From: Hyphomicrobiales bacterium
GTDB taxonomy: Bacteria > Pseudomonadota > Alphaproteobacteria > Rhizobiales > JAJFHC01
Reading direction: 5' to 3'
NCBI GenBank assembly: GCA_021775835.1
Contig: JAJFHC010000124.1
Coordinates: forward strand, 1 to 64,000
DNA: 64,000 nt
Every line of letters starts with the position of its first letter. The stretch's first letter is position 1. The translations under genes and the position numbers were made by a program. Under the pieces are notes generated by a model that ran no database searches, had not been told where the DNA came from, and saw only the letters and a program-made list of their open reading frames with translations. Of this stretch, positions 24,581 through 32,367 are shown one piece after another.

Positions 24581-25711
24581 ATGCCAGACACCCACATGGA
24601 TTCAAGACACACTCATCGACCCTCCGGACCGGATCCGGTCGCAGGCGCCCTGAACCTGCTCAACCAGTGCGTCGGCGTGACACCGGGGCAAAGCATCCTA
24701 ATCGTCGGCGAAGAAGGCCCTGACGCCTTTTTCGACAAGGACGTGTGCGACGTTGTCTCACAGGCGGCAGTCTCTCTCAAAGCCGCGCCCACGACGATGA
24801 TTGCACCAAGGACTCTGGGGCCGGAAGAATTCCCCGAAGACATCGCTTCGGCCATGCGGGACTCAGAGCATACGATCTTTTTCAGCCGCCTGGGCGATCA
24901 GTTGCGGTTTTGCCCGTTGCCCGGACCGGGCAGCAAGACCATGTGTTACACCCATGATGCAGGCTACCTCGGCGCCGAGTTCGGATGTGTGCCCCACCTT
25001 CTCTACGAGCGCATGCTTGGCCTTCTCATGACGGCCATCGAAAACGCACGGACCGTTCACATAACATGCGGTCAGGGCACGGATCTTTTTTCCGAACTCG
25101 TGCCGGGTAAGGCCGCTGGCGAAGAAAAGTCAACAGTCGCCGCCGACTTCACCGTCGGGATCTTCCCGGTAATGATATTCCCGCCCCTGTCGTGTGCCCG
25201 CATGAGCGGCCGTCTCGCCATGGGCGAATGGCTGACCACAACATCGACAAGGGATTACGAGGCCAGCCTGTTCCATGTGGATTCGCCTGTCACTGGCATC
25301 GTCGATGACGGCAGGATCACGAATTTCGAGGGGGACGCTAGCGACGTCGCCAACACACGGCAGCATTTTGAGCGCGTGGCGGGTCTCCTGGGCGGTGACG
25401 CCTTCGCCGTCAATTCGTGGCATGCCGGTGTGAACCCGAAGACTTTCTATCGAACCGATCCTGCGCAAAACATCGAGAAATGGGGCGATCTCGTGTTCGG
25501 CAGTCCCCGGAGCATGCATTTTCACACCTGTGGCAGCAATCCGGGAAACATCGCCGTCAATCTGCTGGACCCGACAATTTCATTTGACGGGGATCTGTTC
25601 TGGGATAGCGGGCGGTTTGTGTTTCTTGAACGCCCTGAAGTGCAGGCCCTTCTTGAGGAGTTTCCCGATCTCCGGGATCCCTTCTCCATGAGAACTGACA
25701 TTGGGGTGTGA
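24581..25711 (+). CDS. NicX/M29-aminopeptidase-like protein
   Basis: A 376-residue protein I place, with moderate confidence, in the superfamily that holds M29 leucyl aminopeptidases and the iron-dependent 2,5-dihydroxypyridine dioxygenase NicX. Visible features: an N-terminal GVTPGQSILIVGEEGPD segment, a central FPVMIFPPLSCARMSGRLAMGEW, and a C-terminal NSWHAGVNPKTFY plus RSMHFHTCGSNPG that could supply metal ligands. The ATG at 24581 has AAGAAGG ten bases upstream; an ATG at 24596 is possible. It shares the sox control region and is followed 71 bases later by a 2OG oxygenase gene. A ring-opening or hydrolytic step on a methylated heterocycle is a guess only. Confidence 0.6.
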   Translation: MPDTHMDSRHTHRPSGPDPVAGALNLLNQCVGVTPGQSILIVGEEGPDAFFDKDVCDVVSQAAVSLKAAPTTMIAPRTLGPEEFPEDIASAMRDSEHTIFFSRLGDQLRFCPLPGPGSKTMCYTHDAGYLGAEFGCVPHLLYERMLGLLMTAIENARTVHITCGQGTDLFSELVPGKAAGEEKSTVAADFTVGIFPVMIFPPLSCARMSGRLAMGEWLTTTSTRDYEASLFHVDSPVTGIVDDGRITNFEGDASDVANTRQHFERVAGLLGGDAFAVNSWHAGVNPKTFYRTDPAQNIEKWGDLVFGSPRSMHFHTCGSNPGNIAVNLLDPTISFDGDLFWDSGRFVFLERPEVQALLEEFPDLRDPFSMRTDIGV

Positions 25712-25782
25712 GTTTCGCCCGCCGGAAAAGATCGAACAGGCGACGGGAAACTTGAAACGACCCAAATCGAAGGCAAAATACA

Positions 25783-26571
25783 ATGCACGATATTCTCGAT
25801 CTTGACCGTTTTCCGCTGAACAATCTTGACTCTCCCGAAGGCCGTGCCCTGATCAAACGCTGCAAGGTCGATCTGGACGCATCCGGCATGTTCAATCTTG
25901 ACGGGCTGGTTCGCAACGACGCGCTGGCAGCGTGCGTTACGGAAATCAAACCGGCACTGGACCAGGACGCCTATGAACACCGGCAGCTGCATAATATCTA
26001 CTTCCTGAAGAATGTGGATGGCGTGCCGGAGGACCACCCTGCCCTCAAGAAATCTCTGACCAGCAATCGCAAGATTTGTGCCGATCAGATGGCAGACACC
26101 CTCCTGGTCCGACTCTATGAATGGGCACCCATGGCCCGGTTTCTGGCCGCAGTGATGGACAAACCCGAACTGCACGTCATGAAGGACCCTTTGGCACGGG
26201 TCAACGTCATGACCTACAAAGACGGCGAGGCGCTTAACTGGCATTTTGACCGGTCGGAATTCACCACGACCTTGTTGCTTCAGGCCCCGAAGGCCGGTGG
26301 AGAGTTTCAGCATCGCAGCGGACTGCGAAGTGACTCCGATCCCAACTATGCCGGCGTCGCCCGATTGCTGAACGGCGATGACAATCAAGTGGAAACCGTC
26401 CATCTTAACGCAGGCACTCTCAACGTTTTCAAGGGCAAGAACACCGCCCACCGGGTAACCCCTGTCGAAGGTGATCGCAACAGGATCATTGCGGTATTTT
26501 CCTATTACGAGCGCCCCGGCGTCATGTTTTCCGAAGAAGACCAGATCAAGTTCTATGGCCGGACGGCGTGA
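25783..26571 (+). CDS. Fe(II)/2-oxoglutarate oxygenase-like protein (ArpA/HalD-like)
   Basis: A 262-residue protein with the double-stranded beta-helix iron motif: WHFDRSEFTTTLLLQ gives H-x-D, and KNTAHRVTPVEGDRNRIIAVFSY gives the distal His and the 2OG-binding Arg. This arrangement resembles the HalD/ArpA-type oxygenases that act on free amino acids or small metabolites. It is in the same direction as the NicX-like gene and probably in its operon. It ends six bases from the convergent GST gene. It is the third predicted 2OG oxygenase in the island, from a different subfamily than the two at 8.5-10.7 kb. Substrate unknown. Confidence 0.75.
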   Translation: MHDILDLDRFPLNNLDSPEGRALIKRCKVDLDASGMFNLDGLVRNDALAACVTEIKPALDQDAYEHRQLHNIYFLKNVDGVPEDHPALKKSLTSNRKICADQMADTLLVRLYEWAPMARFLAAVMDKPELHVMKDPLARVNVMTYKDGEALNWHFDRSEFTTTLLLQAPKAGGEFQHRSGLRSDSDPNYAGVARLLNGDDNQVETVHLNAGTLNVFKGKNTAHRVTPVEGDRNRIIAVFSYYERPGVMFSEEDQIKFYGRTA

Positions 26572-26577
26572 TCGCCC

Positions 26578-27276
26578 TCAGATATCGGCCTGCTCCAGGA
26601 CGTCGTGAATTGTGAGCACACGCTGGACGGCAGGCCGCTGCAACACTTTGCGCAAGGATTGCACGGCATTGGGGTAGGCACCGAGCCCTTCCGGCGGGTG
26701 GCTTGAGGGCCAAAGGGCCTGCATGGCAAAGGAAATATCACACGTCGAATAGAGGTCTCCAAGCAGGTAGGGACCATCCGCAATCGCGTCGTCGAGCACC
26801 CGCCATACTCCGCGCATCCGCTCCACGGACACTTCCTTCAGATACGCCTGCCCTCGCTCATCGCCCGGCAGGTATACGCTGGCGTCTTCAAGGATCAACT
26901 CCTCAGGCTGAAACGTACTGACAAGATAGAAATGCCACTGCCAGTAGAGCCGTCGTCTCGGATCGTCCGGAACGGGCATGAGGCCGGCATCCGGGTGGCG
27001 TTCCGCTAGATAAACAAGGATGGCGCCGGTTTCATAGATTGGCCCGTCCGGCGTCAGCAGTGCTGGTACCCTTCCATTCGGATTGGCCTCAAGGAACGCT
27101 GGATCCTTTTCCTCCATGGGAATGTGTATCGTGATCCACCGCAACGCGTGGTCGAGACCCAACTCCTCGAGCATGACCTGAGCGGTCATCGCATAGGAAT
27201 TGCGCCAGCAGAACAATGTATAGGGAGGTGTTTGAGAAGCCTGCGCACTCATGAAGGATTCATCTCCAATGGACAT
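26578..27276 (-). CDS. Glutathione S-transferase family protein, second copy
   Basis: About 232 residues, clearly similar to the GST at 15098-15748: YTLFCWRNSYAMTAQVMLEELG, NGRVPALLTPDGPIYETGAI and LVYLAERHPDAG form the thioredoxin-like glutathione domain, and a helical C-terminal domain follows. The ATG at 27276 has AGG seven bases upstream; ATG at 27252 would give a shorter N-terminus and is equally possible. It follows the aminotransferase gene in the same direction with a 17-base gap. Two GSTs in separate units of one regulon suggest that a glutathione-dependent step is part of the pathway, though neither shows a diagnostic catalytic feature. Confidence 0.87.
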   Translation of the reverse strand: MSIGDESFMSAQASQTPPYTLFCWRNSYAMTAQVMLEELGLDHALRWITIHIPMEEKDPAFLEANPNGRVPALLTPDGPIYETGAILVYLAERHPDAGLMPVPDDPRRRLYWQWHFYLVSTFQPEELILEDASVYLPGDERGQAYLKEVSVERMRGVWRVLDDAIADGPYLLGDLYSTCDISFAMQALWPSSHPPEGLGAYPNAVQSLRKVLQRPAVQRVLTIHDVLEQADI

Positions 27277-27293
27277 CACCGAACCTGACGCTG

Positions 27294-28400
27294 TCAGGAA
27301 CTCATGAAAGTGCTCAGAACCTCGATCGTCTTTTCCATTTCCCAGTCCAGACCGACAGTGAAACGCAGCTTGTCGTCGAAATCAGCCACAGCAAACTTCC
27401 GTCCCACAATGCCGTTCTGCTTGAGGAACTCGTCGGCCGCAGCCGCGGTCTTGCCGCCCACGGGCGGAAAGGCCACAAGCACGAAGTTTGTCTGGCTCGG
27501 GTAGACCTTGAGCCCCATTTCGGTAAGTGCTTTCGAAAATATGTCAATCCACCTGGCATTGTGGTCGAGCACTTTCCGGGTGTGTTCCACATCGCGAACC
27601 GCCTCTATTCCAGCAGCTTGAGCGGCAATGTTGACCGGGAAAGACGGGCCCACCCGTTCCATGAGGTCAATGATGTGACGCGGCCCATAACACCAGCCCA
27701 GGCGAAGGCTTGCCAGGCAAAAGAGCTTGGAAAACGTTCGCGTCACAACAATGTTGTCGTAGATGTCGACCAGTCCCGTAGCACTCTCATAGTCAGGTGC
27801 CCGGACGAATTCATCATAAGCGGCATCAATGATCAGCAGAACATTGTCAGGCAACCCATCTCTCAGGCGGACAATGTCCGCTGCCGGCAAATAGGTCCCC
27901 GAAGGATTGTCGGGATTGGCAACGATGACAACTCTGGTGCGGTCCGAAACGACTGCCAGGATCTTGTCGACACTATGCCGGAAGTCGTCGTCCCCTGCAG
28001 CGACCGGCGTCGCGCCAGCCCGCTTGGCGTAAATTGGAAACTGCATGTAAGCATGGGTACTGTAGATTACCTCTTCGCCAGGCCCGGAATACATGTTCAC
28101 GAGCCGTAGAAGCAGTTCGTCGGAACCGGGACCGAAAACGATCTGTTCGGGATTAAGATCGAAAGTCTTGGCGATCGAGTTCGGCAGGTCTTCAAGATCG
28201 ACTTCCGGGTACCGGTGCGCCTGAGGCAGAACCCGCGTCGCCGCCTCCACCGCCGCCGGACTTGGTCCGAGTGCCGACTCGTTCGACGACAGCTTTATGA
28301 TCTGGTTGAAACCAGGCAGTTTGGAAATACCCACCATGTAATACCCGACGTCATTGAGACCGGGTTTTGGCCGGAGCGCACTGCTCACTCTTTTATCCAT
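27294..28400 (-). CDS. HisC-type (class I/II fold) pyridoxal-phosphate aminotransferase
   Basis: A 368-residue aminotransferase resembling histidinol-phosphate aminotransferase: N-terminal KLSSNESALGPSPAAVEAA, the Asn/Asp/Tyr region NPDNPSGTYLP and DAAYDEFV, and the PLP-lysine segment VTRTFSKLFCLASLRLGW. The start at 28400 is chosen because GGAAGAAACAG precedes it; a TTG six codons upstream lacks a signal. Because it lies in a catabolic unit with a GST and behind a TGTGATCACA site, not with other his genes, a degradative or specialised role is more likely than histidine synthesis. The amino donor is unknown. Confidence 0.87.
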   Translation of the reverse strand: MDKRVSSALRPKPGLNDVGYYMVGISKLPGFNQIIKLSSNESALGPSPAAVEAATRVLPQAHRYPEVDLEDLPNSIAKTFDLNPEQIVFGPGSDELLLRLVNMYSGPGEEVIYSTHAYMQFPIYAKRAGATPVAAGDDDFRHSVDKILAVVSDRTRVVIVANPDNPSGTYLPAADIVRLRDGLPDNVLLIIDAAYDEFVRAPDYESATGLVDIYDNIVVTRTFSKLFCLASLRLGWCYGPRHIIDLMERVGPSFPVNIAAQAAGIEAVRDVEHTRKVLDHNARWIDIFSKALTEMGLKVYPSQTNFVLVAFPPVGGKTAAAADEFLKQNGIVGRKFAVADFDDKLRFTVGLDWEMEKTIEVLSTFMSS

Positions 28401-28422
28401 CTGTTTCTTCCACATCAAAAAC

Positions 28423-28432
28423 TGTGATCACA
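28423..28432. promoter_or_regulatory. TGTGATCACA operator, site 5
   Basis: Exact palindrome in the spacer between the HisC-type gene (minus) and the 2-hydroxyacid dehydrogenase gene (plus), 23 bases from the former's start. On the minus strand TAGAAT lies a few bases upstream of it, so it may overlap the leftward transcription start region. Confidence 0.7.
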
Positions 28433-28536
28433 TTTATTCTATCATTGTCCAAACACGCGTGATAGGGCAAGTTTTTTGTAAAGTGAAGCAGCGAGCCCGC
28501 AAATCAGAGCAACAAGCGGGCCGACGGGAGACACAA

Positions 28537-29487
28537 ATGCCTACAGATCCAAAAGTTGTCTTTCTCGACCGGGAGGCCTTCACCGTCGCGATTGAAGAGC
28601 GCAGCATCGACGTTCCGTGCATATGGGCGAACTTCGACTCGACGCCGGACGATCTGGTCGGCGAACGCTGCCGTGACGCTGTCGCCGTGATCACAGTCGG
28701 CAACTCCCTTGAACGACGCCATATCGCGTCCATGGAATGTCTGGAACTGATTTCCGTCTGCTCTACAGGCACCGATCACATCGACACGGCCTATTGCGAA
28801 GAGCGCGGCATCGCTGTCGCCAATGCGGTCGGTTATGCCGCCCACACGGTTGCCGAACATGCCATTGCCCTGCTCCTGGCGTTGCGGCGGAACCTGGTTT
28901 CCTATCATCGTGACATCGTCAATGGAGAGTGGCAGAAATCGGATCAGTTTAGTTTGCCAAACCATGAAATTAGCGAGCTTTACGGTGCCCGCCTGGGACT
29001 GATCGGAAGCGGCGATATTGGCCGCGTAGTTGGCGACATTGCCCGGGCGTTTGGCATGGACGTCGTGGTGGCAGGCCGTCGTGACGAGGCAAACCTTCGG
29101 CCCGGACACAAGGCTTTCGACGAGGTTCTGAGAACCAGCGACGTCCTTTCAATCCACTGCCCGCTCAACGACGCGACAACCGGACTGATCGGTCACCGCG
29201 AATTCAGTCTGATGCAAAAGAAACCCATCATCATCAACACGGCACGCGGCGGCATTGTGGATGAACACGCCCTCGTCGCGGCATTTGAGCAGGGTCGGGT
29301 TTCCGGCGCCGGGTTCGACGTCGCGAGCACGGAACCCATCAACCATGACAACCCGTTGCTGGGTCTTGTCGGCGATCCCCGTTTCATTCTGACACCACAC
29401 GTCGCGTGGGCAGGCCGACAGGCGCAGCAAGCAGCCTACGACCAGGCCGTCGACAATGTAATTTCGTTCCTGAAAGCGCGAAAATGA
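28537..29487 (+). CDS. D-isomer-specific 2-hydroxyacid dehydrogenase family protein
   Basis: A 316-residue NAD-dependent dehydrogenase. The start at 28537 has GGGAG six bases upstream and matches the family length; an upstream open frame is not protein-like. The nucleotide-binding region reads LGLIGSGDIGRVVGDIARAFGM, followed by catalytic NTARGG (Arg), the Glu region and the C-terminal HVAWAG (His). Enzymes of this family reduce 2-oxoacids or oxidise D-2-hydroxyacids. It is divergent from the HisC-type aminotransferase and shares its operator region, which suggests that an amino acid to oxoacid to hydroxyacid interconversion could be part of the pathway. Confidence 0.9.
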   Translation: MPTDPKVVFLDREAFTVAIEERSIDVPCIWANFDSTPDDLVGERCRDAVAVITVGNSLERRHIASMECLELISVCSTGTDHIDTAYCEERGIAVANAVGYAAHTVAEHAIALLLALRRNLVSYHRDIVNGEWQKSDQFSLPNHEISELYGARLGLIGSGDIGRVVGDIARAFGMDVVVAGRRDEANLRPGHKAFDEVLRTSDVLSIHCPLNDATTGLIGHREFSLMQKKPIIINTARGGIVDEHALVAAFEQGRVSGAGFDVASTEPINHDNPLLGLVGDPRFILTPHVAWAGRQAQQAAYDQAVDNVISFLKARK

Positions 29488-29501
29488 AAATCTGCACAAT
29501 G

Positions 29502-29511
29502 TGTGATCACA
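29502..29511. promoter_or_regulatory. TGTGATCACA operator, site 6
   Basis: Exact palindrome 108 bases upstream of the Rieske oxygenase start. A TTGACC -35 box begins four bases after it, the same arrangement as at the sox promoter. Confidence 0.75.
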
Positions 29512-29515
29512 GTTA

Positions 29516-29544
29516 TTGACCGGCCGGCAGCGGTGAGATAGCGT
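29516..29544 (+). promoter_or_regulatory. Promoter candidate for the Rieske oxygenase operon
   Basis: TTGACC at 29516-29521, a 17-base spacer and TAGCGT at 29539-29544. The -10 box is weak (3/6), which would fit a promoter needing an activator. The operator centre would be near -44 relative to a start at about 29551. Confidence 0.45.
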
Positions 29545-29618
29545 CCGGAAAATGACAGAGCACGCCTGTGTTCTTTAGTCTGGTTTGATGAGCGAAGATT
29601 TATAGAAGGAATCAGGTC

Positions 29619-30773
29619 ATGACTCTCCGGGTAGAGACCATTCTTGGGGAAGATCTTGTTGCCGGCTTCAACGCCGCCGGAACCATCAAAAAGGGTCTGC
29701 CCGCCGGTGCCTATACAAGCGAAGAGTTTTTCCGACTTGAACAGGAAAAAGTGTTCCAGGCGAACTGGTCGCTGGCGGGCTTCGTTCACGAATTGCCCAA
29801 TCCCGGCGATGCCAGACCCAGCATGCTCGGCGGCGTGCCAATCGTGGCCATGCATGACCAGGACGGCAAGATACGGGTCTTCCACAATGTCTGCAGACAT
29901 CGCGGGCTGAAGCTGGTCGACACACCCTGTAGCGGTAAGAAGCGCATCACTTGTCCCTACCACGCCTGGGCATACGGCCTTGACGGCCAACTCCTGATGG
30001 CGCCGCACTTCGGGGGCATCGGCAAACGCGAAGTCGATGGTTTCGATTATGCTGATTATGGCCTGAAGGAAGTCCGGTCCGAAATCTGGCATGACTGGAT
30101 CTTTGTCAATATCGATGGCCAGGCGGAAGAATTCCACGAGTTCCTGGCACCGCTCAAGGACTATATCGGTGATCTCGACCTTTCGGCGGCAACGCCAATT
30201 CTCGAGATGGACAGCGGCGTCGTGAACGCCAACTGGAAGTTCCTCACTGAAAATTTCACTGAACCCTACCATGTGCCGGTGGTCCATCCGGAAACCGCGG
30301 CTGGTCAACCGCTGAAGGATCATTACATGATCAAGGACCGCAATCTGGTAGGCTGCGGCATCAACATCGAGGGCGACCTGCATGACCTGCAGTCGCCAGA
30401 GGAGAAGGCAAACGGTCGTTTGTGCCTCGACATCTCTGCCTGGTATCTCGTCTTGTTCCCTCATTTCAACTTCTTCGTCTATTTCAGCGATGACACCCAC
30501 GTCTACGCCATGCTGAATACCCCGCTCTCACCATCGAAGACCCATCAGCGCCGGGTAATCTATCAATTGGGCGGCGAGGAACCCGATGCCGAAACCAGGG
30601 AAGCCTGGCGTAAGCTCAACGAGGATGTCATTCAGGAAGATTGGGACATGGCGGAACGGCTGCAACAAGGACGGGCCTCGCCGGCGATTGCCGACGGTGG
30701 CATCATGTCGCCCGCCTGGGAGGTCGGCGAACACGGTTTCGACGAATTGATCATGGCGGCCGTAAGCCGATAG
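29619..30773 (+). CDS. Rieske non-heme iron oxygenase, large subunit (GbcA/CntA-like type)
   Basis: A 384-residue oxygenase. The Rieske [2Fe-2S] motif is C92-x-H94 and C112-x-x-H115 (VCRHRG ... TCPYHAW), with 17 residues between. The mononuclear iron site is in ENFTEPYHVPVVH (H218, H223), with a later acidic ligand near EDWDMAERLQQG. This layout fits the family that includes glycine-betaine (GbcA), stachydrine and carnitine oxygenases, which remove methyl or trimethylamine groups. No ferredoxin reductase partner is seen in the window. It leads a run of rightward genes to 35443. Which betaine it uses cannot be told from the sequence. Confidence 0.88.
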   Translation: MTLRVETILGEDLVAGFNAAGTIKKGLPAGAYTSEEFFRLEQEKVFQANWSLAGFVHELPNPGDARPSMLGGVPIVAMHDQDGKIRVFHNVCRHRGLKLVDTPCSGKKRITCPYHAWAYGLDGQLLMAPHFGGIGKREVDGFDYADYGLKEVRSEIWHDWIFVNIDGQAEEFHEFLAPLKDYIGDLDLSAATPILEMDSGVVNANWKFLTENFTEPYHVPVVHPETAAGQPLKDHYMIKDRNLVGCGINIEGDLHDLQSPEEKANGRLCLDISAWYLVLFPHFNFFVYFSDDTHVYAMLNTPLSPSKTHQRRVIYQLGGEEPDAETREAWRKLNEDVIQEDWDMAERLQQGRASPAIADGGIMSPAWEVGEHGFDELIMAAVSR

Positions 30774-30815
30774 CCTGCAGGTGAATTCGGGCTGTCTTTG
30801 CAAGGGGGACATGAT

Positions 30816-31706
30816 GTGACTGTGAAATCTGTGGCCGTTATCGGCTTCGGCGAAGGCGGACGCTACCTCGCCGAATCCTTGAAGACAAACAGCAATCTCA
30901 CGATCGCGGCTCAAGATGCCGGTCTGGCAAAGGCCGAGGTGGCCGAACGGCTCCGGATGGCGGCCCAGGCTCTGGACATCGACCTCCATGCAACCATTGG
31001 CACCTGGTTGAGAGATTTCGACGTTGTCTTCTCTCTCGTGCCAGGTACCGTTGCTGTCGACGTGGCGACCCTGGCATCCGCCCACATGAAACCCGGGTCG
31101 ATTTTCGTCGACCTCAATTCAATCACAGGCGACATGGTTCGGGATGCCGCCCAGCCAATAACCGACGCCGGTCTCCGCATGGTCGACGGATCGGTACTGG
31201 GTAATTTTCAGGGCGGCAACAAAGTCCCGGTCCTGCTCGTGGGCAACGGTGCGTCTGAAATCGAGACCGTGATGCCGGCCGACCGGTTCATTGTGGATGT
31301 CATCGACGGCGAGGTTGGCGATGCATCGTCCATCAAGATGCTCCGCAGCGTACTCATGAAAGGGCTTGAAGCCTTGTGCGTCGAATGCCTGGTCGCCGCG
31401 GAAAAACAGGGCGTAACGGAAACATTGTTCCAGGCCTTCAAGGATCTCGACGAACGCCCCTTCGTGCGCACACTGGAAATCATGACGGTTACCCATATCA
31501 TTCACGCAGAACGGCGCATGAAGGAAATTGAACGTGTATCCAGTGTTCTCGAAAAGGACGGCGTACGCGACCAGATGACGGAGGCCACGTACAAGGTGTT
31601 CAAGAATACCGTAGACAGTGGCATCCGGCCTGACGACGGCAAGGTCCGGTCATTGCCGGAAACCCTCGCGGCCCTCGACAAAATCTATTCGACCACTTCA
31701 TCCTGA
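30816..31706 (+). CDS. 6-phosphogluconate-dehydrogenase-fold NAD(P) dehydrogenase with DUF1932
   Basis: A 296-residue dehydrogenase of the beta-hydroxyacid dehydrogenase superfamily. The N-terminal Rossmann domain reads VAVIGFGEGGRYLAESLK; the substrate segment is DGSVLGNF; the C-terminal helical domain (SSIKMLRSVLMKGLEALCVE onward) matches DUF1932. The start is GTG at 30816, six bases after GGGGGA; TTG at 30798 is a weaker option. It follows the Rieske gene by 42 bases, so it is likely co-transcribed. It may oxidise a hydroxyacid released by oxygenation, but the substrate is not evident. Confidence 0.83.
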   Translation: MTVKSVAVIGFGEGGRYLAESLKTNSNLTIAAQDAGLAKAEVAERLRMAAQALDIDLHATIGTWLRDFDVVFSLVPGTVAVDVATLASAHMKPGSIFVDLNSITGDMVRDAAQPITDAGLRMVDGSVLGNFQGGNKVPVLLVGNGASEIETVMPADRFIVDVIDGEVGDASSIKMLRSVLMKGLEALCVECLVAAEKQGVTETLFQAFKDLDERPFVRTLEIMTVTHIIHAERRMKEIERVSSVLEKDGVRDQMTEATYKVFKNTVDSGIRPDDGKVRSLPETLAALDKIYSTTSS

Positions 31707-31724
31707 AACGACCGGAGAAAAACC

Positions 31725-32309
31725 ATGGGCCATGACATCTGCTGGGTCGAAACGATCGACGAGGCGGACGCCTCCGAAGACCTTCGCCGGGTCTACGATC
31801 AGCTCCGGCGCGACGACGGCACGGTCCACAACCTCTACAAGGCATTCTCCCAGTTCCCGCAGGTGACGATTTCGGCCGACCGTCACTACCGCGACCTGAT
31901 GCACGCGCCCGACGCCCCTCTGCCCATGTGGTTGGCGGAACTCGTATCTGTACAGGTCGCAATCCTGGCGGGCTGTGACTACGCCCTGGCCCACCACGGC
32001 AGCAACTTCATTCACCTCTACGAAGACGAGAACAAGGCACAATCGATCATCGAGGCAATCAAGGCCGGTGACTGGAGCGGGGACCTGTTCGACGAACGCC
32101 TGCGCGCCATACTGACCTATGGTGAAAAGCTGACGCTGCATCCCGAAGACATGACCCGTGAAGACCTGGATTTGCTGCGCAAGGTCGGTCTGAATGACTC
32201 AGAGATCTCCCAGGTCATTCAAGTTTCAGCCGGGTTTTCCTATTGGGTCCGGGTCATAAACGGGCTTGGCATCCAACTCGGCGACGAAAAGGTCGGCAAA
32301 TATAGCTAA
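31725..32309 (+). CDS. AhpD-fold/carboxymuconolactone decarboxylase-like protein lacking the CxxC pair
   Basis: A 194-residue all-helical protein of the peroxidase-related AhpD/CMD superfamily, with the hallmark segment QVAILAGCDYALAHHG. In redox-active members this reads CxxC followed by His. Here C84 and H91 remain, but the second Cys is replaced by A87, so peroxidase activity by a disulfide cycle is unlikely. It starts 18 bases after the dehydrogenase gene, in the same operon. It may act as a decarboxylase-like or binding protein; function unknown. Confidence 0.82.
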   Translation: MGHDICWVETIDEADASEDLRRVYDQLRRDDGTVHNLYKAFSQFPQVTISADRHYRDLMHAPDAPLPMWLAELVSVQVAILAGCDYALAHHGSNFIHLYEDENKAQSIIEAIKAGDWSGDLFDERLRAILTYGEKLTLHPEDMTREDLDLLRKVGLNDSEISQVIQVSAGFSYWVRVINGLGIQLGDEKVGKYS

Positions 32310-32367
32310 TTCGAAAACTTGTGTTTCACTCAATTTTCCCGTTTGGTTGAAATCCGTTTCCGATCTG

